14,222 bases of DNA from DASZVN01 sp035547055 (GCA_035547055.1 DASZVN010000221.1:1-14222); one strand, 5' to 3'; shown: positions 6,214 to 13,469, counted from the stretch's first letter. Made by a program: numbers and translations. The notes: generated from the letters alone by a model not told the origin.

Positions 6214-6936
6214 ATGACAGACAAGCGCCCCTCGGTCGAAGGCTCGGTGTCGGTAATCGAGCACTCGGCGCAGGCGCTGCGCGACAATATCATGCGCGGG
6301 AAGCTGACGCCGGGCCAGAAACTGGTCGAGGCTGATCTGTGCCGCGTCATGGGCATCAGCCGCGCATCGCTGCGCGAAACCTTGCGTGCGCTGGAAGCGG
6401 AGCGGCTGATCGAGCTCATTCCCAATCGTGGGCCGTTCGTCGCCAAGCTCGGCTGGAAAGAGGTGCAGGATATCCACGACGTGTGGGCGCTCCTGACCAG
6501 CGCCGTCGTATCCCGCTTCGCCCTTGTCGCCGACGACAAGGACATCGCCGCGCTCCAGGCCGCGCGCGACCGCGTCAGCCGCTCGCTGCAGAGCAAGAAC
6601 CCGCTGGTCCAGCTCGAGGCGACCAACTCGTTCTTCGGCTACATCCTCCATCGCCACGACAACGGCATTCTGATCGACACGGTCGAATCGCTGGTGTCGC
6701 GCGTGAGCTTCCTGCGGGCCCAGGCGCTCCGTCTTCAAGGCTGGGGCCAGGTCTGCCTGAAGGAGGTCGACGAGATCCTCGCGGCGATCCGGGCACACGA
6801 GCCGCAGCAGGCCCACGCCGCCGTTGTCCGTCACATCAATTCGGCGGCGACAGCCGCAAAGCAGGCCCTGCTGAGCGCCAATTCCGGTATGCAGGCCGAG
6901 GCATCGGGCCGCCGGACGCGGAAAGCCGCGTCCTGA
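6214..6936 (+). CDS. GntR-family transcriptional regulator, FCD subfamily, degenerate metal site
   Basis: A 240-residue regulator. Residues ~13-77 form the GntR winged helix (ALRDNIMRGKLTPGQKLVEA, then LCRVMGISRASLRETLRALE, then the wing IELIPNRGPFVAKL). Residues ~85-225 are an all-helical FCD effector domain. In metal-binding FCD proteins the fold carries a D-x-x-x-H pair and two later histidines. Here the first pair is replaced by N-x-x-x-Y (TNSFFGYIL, residues 137-145) and the 'H-x-x-I' histidine by Asp (VDEILAAI, residues 185-192). Only a late His (RHINSA, His207) is retained, so the metal site appears lost. The start at 6214 is preferred because an operator-like palindrome and a -35-like element lie between it and the ATG at 6118. 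The gene is divergent from the cupin/amidase pair, which is its likely target, and probably autoregulated. The ligand is unknown. Confidence 0.88.
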   Translation: MTDKRPSVEGSVSVIEHSAQALRDNIMRGKLTPGQKLVEADLCRVMGISRASLRETLRALEAERLIELIPNRGPFVAKLGWKEVQDIHDVWALLTSAVVSRFALVADDKDIAALQAARDRVSRSLQSKNPLVQLEATNSFFGYILHRHDNGILIDTVESLVSRVSFLRAQALRLQGWGQVCLKEVDEILAAIRAHEPQQAHAAVVRHINSAATAAKQALLSANSGMQAEASGRRTRKAAS

Positions 6937-6944
6937 CCCATGGC

Positions 6945-6962
6945 CGGCTTCGGCCGAAGCCG
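6945..6962. terminator. Terminator-like perfect 18-bp palindrome between convergent genes
   Basis: CGGCTTCGGCCGAAGCCG is a perfect palindrome starting 9 bases after the GntR stop, in the 112-bp gap between this gene and the convergent crotonase gene. It could form a stable GC hairpin on transcripts from either side. There is no T-run, so intrinsic termination is only plausible. Confidence 0.45.
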
Positions 6963-6989
6963 AGGCCGGTGCCATTCAAATCGTCCGAC
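6962..6989. repeat. Right copy of the imperfect direct repeat flanking the amidase-cupin-GntR cassette
   Basis: GAGGCCGGTGCCATTCAAAT followed by CGTCCGAC aligns with 4384-4410 at 24 of 28 columns, in the same orientation. Its right end (6978-6991) carries the GntR-box-like core, minus strand GTGTCGGACGATTT, which is less symmetric than the other two boxes. It lies in an intergenic gap between convergent genes, where an operator has no obvious gene to serve. Confidence 0.4.
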
Positions 6990-7048
6990 ACGACGCCTCG
7001 CACGCCGCGAACGGCTGGCGGCGAGAGGCGCGGGGCGGCGCGTCGGCG

Positions 7049-7882
7049 TCAGGCCGGCTGGTCGGTCTTGCCCGGCCGCCGATCGCCCGACTGCCCCGGC
7101 TCGACCAGCCGCGGCGCCCGGTGCTCGACGAACGCCGCGAGGCGCTCCATCGATTCCTGGCTGCGCACGTTGGAGCCGATCAGCGACTCCACGAAGAGGC
7201 CGTCGTCGTGCGACATGTCGTTGATCCGCGGCAGGATCGCGGCGACGGCCCAGTTCGTGTTGGGCGCGTTTTCCGCGATGCGGTGCGCCAGCGACTTGGC
7301 ACGGTTCAGGGACTCGCCCTTGGGCACGACGTACTGGCAGAGATTGGCGCGCTCGCCCTCCTCGGGGGTCAGCACGCGCCCGGTCAGCATGAGGTCCGCC
7401 ATCCGGGCATAGCCCATCAGGCGCTGCACCCGCACCGAGCCGCCGCCGCCCACGAAGATGCCGCGCTGCCCCTCGGGCAGGGCAAAAAAGGTGGTGGCGT
7501 CGGCGACGCGGATATGCACCGCCGCCGCCAGCTCCAGGCCGCCGCCGATCACCGCACCCTTGAGCGCCGCGACATAGGGAATGGGGCCGCGGGCGATCAG
7601 GTCGAAAATGCGATGCCAGCCTTCGCGCCGTCCGGGATGGGTCGGCGTCCGCGAGCCGAAGCGCTGCGCCGCCTCGGCAAGGTCGAGGCCGGCCGAGAAA
7701 TTCTCGCCGTGGCCGAAGATGAGGCCGACCTTGGCCTCGGCGTTGGCCCGCGCCACCGCCTGGCCGATCTGGCGGGCCGTCTCGTCGTTGATCGCATTGC
7801 GCTTCGACGGGCGGTCGAGGCCGATCATGGCGACCGGGCCATCGAGCTCGTAGGTCACGAAGCGGGGGGTCTCTTCGGTCAT
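7049..7882 (-). CDS. Enoyl-CoA hydratase/isomerase (crotonase) family protein
   Basis: A 277-residue acyl-CoA-active enzyme. The crotonase CoA-binding strands are visible (VAMIGLDRPSKRNAIN, residues 18-32). The oxyanion-hole elements are NFSAGLDL (61-68) and GAVIGGGLELAAA (109-121). Both glutamates used by hydratases are present, Glu117 in GGGLE and Glu137 in LPEGQRG, with the 20-residue spacing of rat mitochondrial enoyl-CoA hydratase (Glu144/Glu164). A hydratase reaction is therefore chemically possible, although an isomerase or hydrolase role cannot be excluded. The C-terminus (ENAPNTNWAV..., DGLFVESLIG) fits the usual helical trimerisation end. It is transcribed leftward after a 138-bp gap from the permease gene, so it may have its own promoter. 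Nothing here supplies an acyl-CoA ligase or thiolase, so the pathway is not defined. Confidence 0.9.
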   Translation of the reverse strand: MTEETPRFVTYELDGPVAMIGLDRPSKRNAINDETARQIGQAVARANAEAKVGLIFGHGENFSAGLDLAEAAQRFGSRTPTHPGRREGWHRIFDLIARGPIPYVAALKGAVIGGGLELAAAVHIRVADATTFFALPEGQRGIFVGGGGSVRVQRLMGYARMADLMLTGRVLTPEEGERANLCQYVVPKGESLNRAKSLAHRIAENAPNTNWAVAAILPRINDMSHDDGLFVESLIGSNVRSQESMERLAAFVEHRAPRLVEPGQSGDRRPGKTDQPA

Positions 7883-7957
7883 GGCGTCGTCTGTCCCCAG
7901 GGCGGCTCGTTTGCTCAGACGCGCTGGTTACATGGAATCGGAAGGCCCGGCTAGATG

Positions 7958-7971
7958 AATGATTGCTCATT
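7958..7971. promoter_or_regulatory. Inverted repeat upstream of the crotonase gene (TetR-operator-like)
   Basis: AATGATTGCTCATT is an inverted repeat with 5-bp arms (AATGA/TCATT) around TTGC, in an A/T-rich patch that stands out from the GC-rich surroundings. It lies about 80 bp upstream of the crotonase start. TetR-type regulators of fatty-acid genes often bind repeats of this form, but no TetR gene is in the window. It is suggestive only. Confidence 0.3.
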
Positions 7972-7987
7972 GAACTGCGCCTATCCG

Positions 7988-8019
7988 GGCAGGCCGGCCG
8001 GCCGGGCGACCCGCCTGCC
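7988..8019 (-). terminator. GC-rich hairpin just after the permease stop
   Basis: GGCAGGC (7988-7994) and GCCTGCC (8013-8019) form 7-bp arms around an 18-base GC-rich loop that itself contains repeated GGCC. Placed two bases beyond the permease stop codon, it may end or attenuate the ABC operon transcript and separate it from the crotonase gene. No T-run follows. Confidence 0.35.
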
Positions 8020-8020
8020 G

Positions 8021-9550
8021 TCAGCGGATGGCGCCGGCGAGCGCGCGGCCGAGGCGGACCATGCCGAAATCCATTGCCACCGCGGCCACGAAGAGGACCA
8101 GCGCGACCGCGATGGTGGTGACGAGGTCGCCGAGGCCGGTCGAGATCGAGATCAGGTGGCCGAGCCCGCGCTTGGCGGCGAACAGCTCGCTGATGAGGAC
8201 GCCGAGCAGCGTCAGCGACAGGCCGATCCTGAGGCCCGAGACGATCTGCGGAAACGCCGCGGGCAGCGCGACCGTGAGGGCCGCCTGTCCGCGCCCGAGG
8301 TCGAGCGCGCGGGCGAGCCGGCCATAGACCGGGCGCATGGTGCGGACCGCGTTCAGCGCGAACAGCGCCACCGGAACGAAGCCGTGCAGCGCCCCGAACA
8401 CCACCTTGTCGAGCATGCCGATGCCGCAGGTGAGGAGGATGATCGGATAGAACACCACCTTCGGGATCGAATAGAACGAGACCAGCAGCGGCTCGACCAC
8501 CGCGGCCGCCGGCCGGCTCAGCCCGAGGCCGAGGCCGAGCACGATCCCGATCACCGCCGACAGCGCGAAGGCCATCGCCAGCGCCGCCGCGGTCGAGCCG
8601 ACGTCCTGCCAGAACGAGCCGTCGCCGAAGAGCGTCGGCAGGTCGGCGGCCACCGCTTGCGGCGACGGCAGCGCCGAGGCGCCGACGAGCGCGCTCAATC
8701 CCGCCCACAGCAGCACCAGCACGAGCACGATCAGGCCGGCATCCCGCACCGTGCCGGCCCCTCCCCCGCCAGCGCGGCGCTCGTCGGTCGCGACCGAATT
8801 GGCGGCGACGCCGGTCCGCGCGATCCGCCGCTCGACCCCGTTGAGCCCCGCCATCACCAGCAGCACCAGGATCACGACCAGGAGGATCAGGCCGTACATG
8901 GTCGCGCTGTCGAAGGTGTTGTAGGCGAACGCGATGGCGTAGCCGATGCCGCCCGGCGACACGATGAACTCGCTCGCGATGACCGCGACGAAGCTGTAGG
9001 ACACCACCAGCTTGATGCCGCCGAACAGGCTCGGCGCCGCAGCAGGGAATTTCAGCAGCAGCGCTGCCCGCGCCGGGCCGAGCCGCATCTCGCGGCCGAG
9101 CTTGTCGAGCACCCGAGGAATGCGGTCGAGGGCGTCGAGCGTCGCCAGGATCATCGCGACCGCGGCGAGCGCGAAGCCGATCAGCATGATCGGGATGGTT
9201 GACAGGCCGAAGATCGCGACGAACACCGGGTAGAAGATGAAGACCGGGACCGCGTAATAGGCCGCGAACAGGGGCGCGGTGGCGCGCCGGAGCCGCGGCA
9301 GCGCATGCAGCGCGATCCCGGCGGCGAAGCCGACCACCGTCGCCGAGAGAAAGGCGACGGCGATTTCGCCCGCGGTCCGCCCGATATTCGCGAGGACCGC
9401 CGGCTCGGTCAGGAGATGGGCCAGGCTCGCCACCATGGCCGAGGGCGCGACGACGACCTGCGGCCGGATCGCGCCGGTGCGGCACAGCACCTCGAGCAGG
9501 CAGACCGCCGCGACGACGACGCCCCAGCGGATCGCCGCGGCGCGGCTCAA
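8021..9550 (-). CDS. ABC transporter permease with two tandem BPD_transp_1 domains (NitT/TauT-type)
   Basis: A 509-residue inner-membrane permease in which two SsuC/TauC-like permease units of about 250 residues are fused in one chain. The first EAA loop is around residues 151-180 (RLGPARAALLLKFPAAAPSL then FGGIKL) and the second around 411-440 (LDLGRGQAALTVALPAAFPQ then IVSGLRIG). Each unit has several hydrophobic helices, and a Gly-rich hydrophilic linker (about 244-270, including AGGGGAGTV) joins them. Normal family members have one such domain and dimerise, so this protein supplies both halves itself. I chose a TTG start at 9550-9548. It overlaps the ATPase stop (TTGA) and sits behind an AGGGGAG ribosome-binding site, and no ATG or GTG lies near the start of the first helix. 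It partners with the ATPase and binding protein encoded upstream. Confidence 0.88.
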   Translation of the reverse strand: MSRAAAIRWGVVVAAVCLLEVLCRTGAIRPQVVVAPSAMVASLAHLLTEPAVLANIGRTAGEIAVAFLSATVVGFAAGIALHALPRLRRATAPLFAAYYAVPVFIFYPVFVAIFGLSTIPIMLIGFALAAVAMILATLDALDRIPRVLDKLGREMRLGPARAALLLKFPAAAPSLFGGIKLVVSYSFVAVIASEFIVSPGGIGYAIAFAYNTFDSATMYGLILLVVILVLLVMAGLNGVERRIARTGVAANSVATDERRAGGGGAGTVRDAGLIVLVLVLLWAGLSALVGASALPSPQAVAADLPTLFGDGSFWQDVGSTAAALAMAFALSAVIGIVLGLGLGLSRPAAAVVEPLLVSFYSIPKVVFYPIILLTCGIGMLDKVVFGALHGFVPVALFALNAVRTMRPVYGRLARALDLGRGQAALTVALPAAFPQIVSGLRIGLSLTLLGVLISELFAAKRGLGHLISISTGLGDLVTTIAVALVLFVAAVAMDFGMVRLGRALAGAIR

Positions 9551-10425
9551 CGGCTCCCCTCGCGGGCGAAGGCGCGCTGGGATTCGGCGCGGAGGCTCCG
9601 CCACAGCCGTGCGGTTACCGCGCCGAAGGCCGGATCGCCGACGATCGCGCTGCTGCGCTCGCGCGGCCAGCCGGTCTCGACCATCTCGATGAAGCGGCCC
9701 GGCCGCGCCGACATCACCCCGACCCGGTCGGACAGCATCGCCGCCTCGTCGAGCGCGTGGGTGATGAGCATCACGGTCGCGCCGGTCTCGCGCCACAGGC
9801 GGAGCAGTTCGTCGCCCATCAGGAGGCGGGTCTGCTGGTCGAGCGCGGCAAACGGCTCGTCGAGCAGGATCAGCCGCGGCTCCGCGACCAGCGTGCGGGC
9901 GATGCAGACGCGCTGGCGCATGCCGCCGGAGAGCTGCTGCGGCAGCGCGTCGGCGAAATCGGCGAGGCCCATGAAGGCCAGCGCGTCGGCGACCCGGCGG
10001 GCGATCTCGGCGCGCGCGACCCCGGCGCGGCGAAGGCCGAAGGCGACGTTGTCGCGGACATTGAGCCAACCGAGGCTGGAGTCTTCCTGGAACACGATGC
10101 CGACGCCCTTCGGCACCCGGCCGCGCACCGGCCGGCCCTCGAAGAGCACCTCGCCCTCGCTCGGCACCAGGAGGCCGGCGACGATGTCGAGCAGCGTCGA
10201 CTTCCCGCAGCCGGACGGCCCGACCACGCCGACGAACTCGCCGCGCCCGATCTCCACGTCGACCGGCCCGAGCGCGACCACCGGCTCGCCGCCGGACAGG
10301 CCCTCGTAGCGGTGGCTGATGCCCGTCAGGCGGACATGGCAGGCGGCCGGATCGGCCTCCGCGGGGCGAGCGATGGCCGGAGCGCCCTTCTCCATGGGAC
10401 GGGTCGGTGCGGTCGGCGCCGTCAC
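9547..10425 (-). CDS. ABC transporter ATP-binding protein (NitT/TauT/SsuB-type)
   Basis: A 292-residue cytoplasmic ATPase that powers the importer. All nucleotide-binding motifs are present: Walker A GPSGCGKST (69-77), Q-loop Gln113 (VFQEDSSLGWLNV), signature LSGGMRQRV (165-173), Walker B LILLDEP with Glu190, D-loop AALD, and H-loop His223 (ITHALDEA). The sequence after Walker B, DQQTRLLMGDEL, is typical of nitrate/taurine/sulfonate-type importers. The start is a GTG at 10425-10423 overlapping the upstream TGA (GTGA). An ATG ten codons later (10395) is possible and would remove a Pro/Thr-rich tail. The 3' end overlaps the permease start by 4 bases, so the subunits are translationally coupled. 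Confidence 0.93.
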   Translation of the reverse strand: MTAPTAPTRPMEKGAPAIARPAEADPAACHVRLTGISHRYEGLSGGEPVVALGPVDVEIGRGEFVGVVGPSGCGKSTLLDIVAGLLVPSEGEVLFEGRPVRGRVPKGVGIVFQEDSSLGWLNVRDNVAFGLRRAGVARAEIARRVADALAFMGLADFADALPQQLSGGMRQRVCIARTLVAEPRLILLDEPFAALDQQTRLLMGDELLRLWRETGATVMLITHALDEAAMLSDRVGVMSARPGRFIEMVETGWPRERSSAIVGDPAFGAVTARLWRSLRAESQRAFAREGSR

Positions 10426-11363
10426 TTCGGCAGGAAGGAGGCGTCGACCGCCTTGCTCCAGTCGACCTTGCCCTTGAAGACGCCGATCAGGCGCGAGCCC
10501 TCGACCACCCGCTCCATCGCCGGAATGTCGATCGCGCCCTCGCTCCAGAACCCGTTGGCGAGGAGCTTCCTGATGACCGCGTCGGGCGCCGTCTTGTAGT
10601 AGTGGTCGATGTCGCGGATCGCGAGCGCCGGGTCGGCCTTCATCGCATCGACCGCTTCCTTGCGCGCGGCAAGGATGGCGCGGAGCTGGTCGGGGTGGTT
10701 CTTGATCATGTCGTCGGTCGCGATGCCGACGACCTGCACCACCGCGCCGAGGTCGTGGCCGACGAAGACGGTCTGGAACTTGTCGGCGCTGGTGGTGACG
10801 AACGGCTCGATCATCACGACCGCCGGCACCACCTTCTTCTCCAGCGCCGTCATGACGCCGTTAGTGGTCGAGAAGGCGAGCCGCCTCACGTCCGTCAGCT
10901 TGAGCCCGCTCTTGGTGATCGCCAGCGCCGAGTAGCCGTCGGTCGCGCCGCCGGCCGAGAAGATGCCGAGCGACTTGCCCTTGAGGTCGGCCACCGAGTG
11001 GATCGCCGAGCCCTTCAGCGCGACGATGTCGTCGTCGACATATTCGGTCTCGGTGTTGACGATCTTGATCGGGATGCCGTGGCGGATGGCGTCGACCGCC
11101 GCCGCCAGCGAGACCAGCCCGTAGCCGAGCTCGCTCGCGACGACCGCGTGGACCGCCGTGCCGCCGCCCCCGGTCGCGACGAAGCCGCTCACCGGGGCGC
11201 CGTGCTTCTTCAGGAAGCCCTCGTCCATGGCGACGGCGAACTCGCCGGTCGAGAGCGAGGTGCCCCACTGGCTGATGACCATGTCCTCGGCGTGGGCCCG
11301 GCCGGCGGCGAGGCCGGCGATCGACACCGCGATGGCGGCCAGTGCTGCGACGGTGCTGCGCAT
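10422..11363 (-). CDS. Periplasmic substrate-binding protein of an ABC importer (NMT1/NitT/TauT-like)
   Basis: A 313-residue exported binding protein. The N-terminus MRSTVAALAAIAVSIAGLAA followed by GRAHA|ED is a classical Sec signal peptide with an AHA cleavage site after residue 25. The mature part has features of NMT1-like solute-binding proteins: an early MDEGFLKKHG, the glycine run ATGGGGTAVHAVVASELGYG, a VADLKGKSLGIFSAGG hinge region, and the ending VDWSKAVDASFLPK. Such proteins bind small organic solutes such as taurine, alkanesulfonates, pyrimidines or aromatic acids; the ligand here cannot be read out. The ATG at 11363 follows a strong GGGAGGGGA ribosome-binding site. It is the first gene of the leftward ABC operon and diverges from the aldolase operon, which suggests that the importer feeds those enzymes. 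Confidence 0.92.
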   Translation of the reverse strand: MRSTVAALAAIAVSIAGLAAGRAHAEDMVISQWGTSLSTGEFAVAMDEGFLKKHGAPVSGFVATGGGGTAVHAVVASELGYGLVSLAAAVDAIRHGIPIKIVNTETEYVDDDIVALKGSAIHSVADLKGKSLGIFSAGGATDGYSALAITKSGLKLTDVRRLAFSTTNGVMTALEKKVVPAVVMIEPFVTTSADKFQTVFVGHDLGAVVQVVGIATDDMIKNHPDQLRAILAARKEAVDAMKADPALAIRDIDHYYKTAPDAVIRKLLANGFWSEGAIDIPAMERVVEGSRLIGVFKGKVDWSKAVDASFLPK

Positions 11364-11439
11364 GCTCCCCTCCCGTTCGTGAGCCGTGGGCCGGCATCCG
11401 GCGCCATGCGCGCCGCCATCAAAGGGCAAGACGCGATCG

Positions 11440-11470
11440 TTGGACCAAATCATAGGACGTGGTAGGACAA
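11440..11470. promoter_or_regulatory. Candidate GntR operator with repeated GGAC units in the ABC/aldolase divergent region
   Basis: The 140-bp gap between the divergent starts contains TTGGACCAA (11440-11448, a palindrome around one base), TAGGAC at 11453-11458 and again TAGGAC at 11463-11468, exactly 10 bp apart. The last is within TGGTAGGACAA, close to the FadR/FCD half-site pattern TGGT-N3-AC. GGAC thus recurs three times at 13- and 10-bp spacing, near one helical turn. The FCD-GntR regulator encoded at 13470 is the obvious candidate binder. No -35/-10 could be assigned with confidence. Confidence 0.45.
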
Positions 11471-11503
11471 GGGGCAAGGCGGAAGCCGGGGCGGGAGGAC
11501 GCG

Positions 11504-12223
11504 ATGGAGCAGGTGGCGCGCGCCAGGCAGGACCTCGTGATCGCCAACCGCGTGCTCGCGCTGCAGCAGGTCGTCGACGCGTACGGCCATGTCAGCATCC
11601 GCAACCCGGTCGACCCCAGCCGCTTCTTCCTGTCGCGCTCGCTCAGCCCGGAGCTGGTCGAGCTCGACGACCTGATCGAGTTCCGCCTCGACGGCACCGC
11701 CATTGCGGACGGACGACCGCCCTATCTCGAGCGGTTCATCCACGGCGCGATCTACGAGGCGCGGCCGGAGGTGAACGTCGTCATCCACGCCCATGCCGAG
11801 TCGACCCTGCCGTTCGGCATCACCGGCGCGCCGCTGCGCCCTGTGATCCATTCGGCGCGCGGCATCGGTGCCGAGATCCCGGTGTGGGACATCGCCGAGC
11901 GCTTCGGCGACGACACCAATCTCCTGGTCACCGACGTCGAGCAGGGGCGCGACCTCGCGCGGCGGCTCGCCGGCAACACGGTCGTCCTGATGCGGGGCCA
12001 TGGCTTCGCCTCGGTCGGTCAGTCGATCGTCCAGGCGGTCGGCACCGCGATCAACCTGCCGAAGAACGCCCGCGTCCTCCTGGAGGCGATGCGCCTCGGC
12101 GAGGTCAAGGCGCTGGCGCCGGGCGAGATCGCCTCCGACCGGCGAACCGATTTCAATTCCGCGCCGTCGCGGCGCGGGTGGCACTACTGGGCAACGAAAG
12201 CGGGCTGCGCCCACCTGCTTTGA
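11504..12223 (+). CDS. Class II aldolase/adducin family protein
   Basis: A 239-residue zinc-dependent aldolase-like enzyme of the fuculose-/ribulose-phosphate aldolase fold. Visible zinc ligands are His95 and His97 in VIHAHAES and His166 in MRGHGFAS, with Glu77 (LERFIHGAIY) at the position of the catalytic acid/base. The N-terminal GHVSIRNP loop (29-35) is the substrate or phosphate loop of the family. Members act on sugar phosphates or on small hydroxyacids and oxoacids (aldol cleavage, epimerisation or decarboxylation), and the substrate is not determined by these motifs. The ATG at 11504 follows a GGGAGGA ribosome-binding site, while an upstream ATG at 11459 would overlap the operator-like repeats. 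It is the first gene of a rightward operon with the MetE-like gene 37 nt downstream. Confidence 0.92.
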   Translation: MEQVARARQDLVIANRVLALQQVVDAYGHVSIRNPVDPSRFFLSRSLSPELVELDDLIEFRLDGTAIADGRPPYLERFIHGAIYEARPEVNVVIHAHAESTLPFGITGAPLRPVIHSARGIGAEIPVWDIAERFGDDTNLLVTDVEQGRDLARRLAGNTVVLMRGHGFASVGQSIVQAVGTAINLPKNARVLLEAMRLGEVKALAPGEIASDRRTDFNSAPSRRGWHYWATKAGCAHLL

Positions 12224-12260
12224 GCGGGCGGGCGGGCGCCGGCTAACAAGGACCGTGCGC

Positions 12261-13451
12261 ATGGCGTTGGTGGAAGGCGAGACCGATCTCGGGACGCTCC
12301 GGGTCGACCAGATCGGCGGGCTGGTCGCCCCGCCGGCCCTGCGCGAGGCCTGGGCCGGGCATGACCGGGGCGAGATTTCGGACGGGGCGCTCGAGCAGGC
12401 CCAGGACGCGGCGATCCGGCACGTCTTCGCGCGCCAGGAGGCGATCGGCTTCCCCATCCTCTCCGACGGCGAGTTCCGCCGCCGCAATTTCCAGGAGAGC
12501 TTCGCCGCGGCCGTTGCCGGCTTCGACGTGCCGGCCGGTGCGGTCGCCGACTATCAGAACGACCGCATCAATGCCGTACCGCTCCAGCGGGCCGAGCAGG
12601 ATTTCGACGCCGCCGGCCCGGCAATCTACACCCGCCGCCCGGTGGTCGAGCGGCTCCGCCTCACCCGCAACGTCCCGCTGGAGGAATGGCGACGCTCGGC
12701 GGCGATGACCGGATCGCCGGTCAAGGTGACGGTGCTGAGCCCCGACCGCATCTCGCAGCGCTTCGCCTGGGAGCGCTCGACCGCGGTCTATCCCGACATG
12801 GACGCCTTCATGGCGGACGTGGTCGCGATCACCCGGGAGATCGTCGCCGGCCTCGTCGCCGCCGGCTGCCGCTACATCCAGATCGACGCCCCCGGCTACA
12901 CCGCCTATGTCGACCCGGTCTCGCTCGGCAGGATGCGGGCGCGCGGCGAGGACCCGGAGGCCAACCTCGCCCGCTCGATCGCAGCCGACAACGCGGTCAT
13001 CGCCGGCTTCCCCGGCGTCACCTTCGGCATCCACATCTGCCGCGGCAACGCCCGCACGCTGGACCCGGCGACCGGCCGCATCGTCGCCCAGTGGCATCGC
13101 GAAGGCGCCTACGACGCCATCGCCGAGCGGCTGTTCTCGACCCTCGACCACGACCGCCTGCTGCTCGAATACGACAGCGAGCGGGCCGGCGGCTTCGCCC
13201 CGCTGCGTCACGTGCGGAAGGGCAAGGTCGCGGTGCTCGGCCTCGTCACCACCAAGGACGCCGAGGTCGAATCCGCCGACATGCTGCGCCGCCGCATCGA
13301 GGCGGCCGCCCGCCACCTCCCGCTCGACCAGCTCGCGCTCAGCCCGCAATGCGGCTTCGGCAGCGTCGTGAGCCCGGCGGTGCTGCCCGAGGAGGTCGAG
13401 TGGCGAAAGTTCGAGCGCATGCTCGAAGTCGCCGGGCAGGTCTGGGGCTGA
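12261..13451 (+). CDS. MetE C-terminal-like zinc methyl/alkyl-transferase (cobalamin-independent methionine synthase II-like)
   Basis: A 396-residue protein corresponding only to the catalytic barrel of cobalamin-independent methionine synthase; full MetE is about 750 residues, so this is not MetE itself. The zinc ligands are visible as His258-x-Cys260 (FGIHICRGN), Glu303 (LLLEYDSERAG) and Cys364 (LSPQCGFGS). The N-terminal part RVDQIGGLVAPPALREA and LSDGEFRRRNFQESF (68-81) is typical of 'methionine synthase II-like' proteins. Relatives include core-MetE enzymes that make methionine from corrinoid-bound methyl groups, and epoxyalkane:coenzyme M transferases. All bind a thiolate on zinc. In this catabolic operon, a thiol-dependent transfer or C-S bond step seems more likely than methionine synthesis, but that is inference. 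The ATG at 12261 follows an AAGGA ribosome-binding site and lies 37 nt after the aldolase. Confidence 0.88.
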   Translation: MALVEGETDLGTLRVDQIGGLVAPPALREAWAGHDRGEISDGALEQAQDAAIRHVFARQEAIGFPILSDGEFRRRNFQESFAAAVAGFDVPAGAVADYQNDRINAVPLQRAEQDFDAAGPAIYTRRPVVERLRLTRNVPLEEWRRSAAMTGSPVKVTVLSPDRISQRFAWERSTAVYPDMDAFMADVVAITREIVAGLVAAGCRYIQIDAPGYTAYVDPVSLGRMRARGEDPEANLARSIAADNAVIAGFPGVTFGIHICRGNARTLDPATGRIVAQWHREGAYDAIAERLFSTLDHDRLLLEYDSERAGGFAPLRHVRKGKVAVLGLVTTKDAEVESADMLRRRIEAAARHLPLDQLALSPQCGFGSVVSPAVLPEEVEWRKFERMLEVAGQVWG

Positions 13452-13469
13452 ATCGGAGGAGACGGAACG

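Noticed and set aside
6831..9485. An 884-codon leftward frame across the crotonase and permease genes
   Set aside because: It is the wrong frame for both recognisable proteins and has an Arg/Gly/Pro-biased composition without motifs, so it is a GC-rich shadow.
9724..9730. Extra GTCGGAC core inside the ATPase gene as another GntR box
   Set aside because: The 7-mer pattern GTC-N-GAC is expected several times by chance in 14 kb of GC-rich DNA. This copy lies inside conserved coding sequence and lacks the flanking symmetry.
12000..12260. Upstream extension of the MetE-like frame into the aldolase gene
   Set aside because: The extension is Arg/Ser-rich antimotif sequence inside the aldolase gene. 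The ATG at 12261 has a ribosome-binding site and matches the expected family N-terminus.
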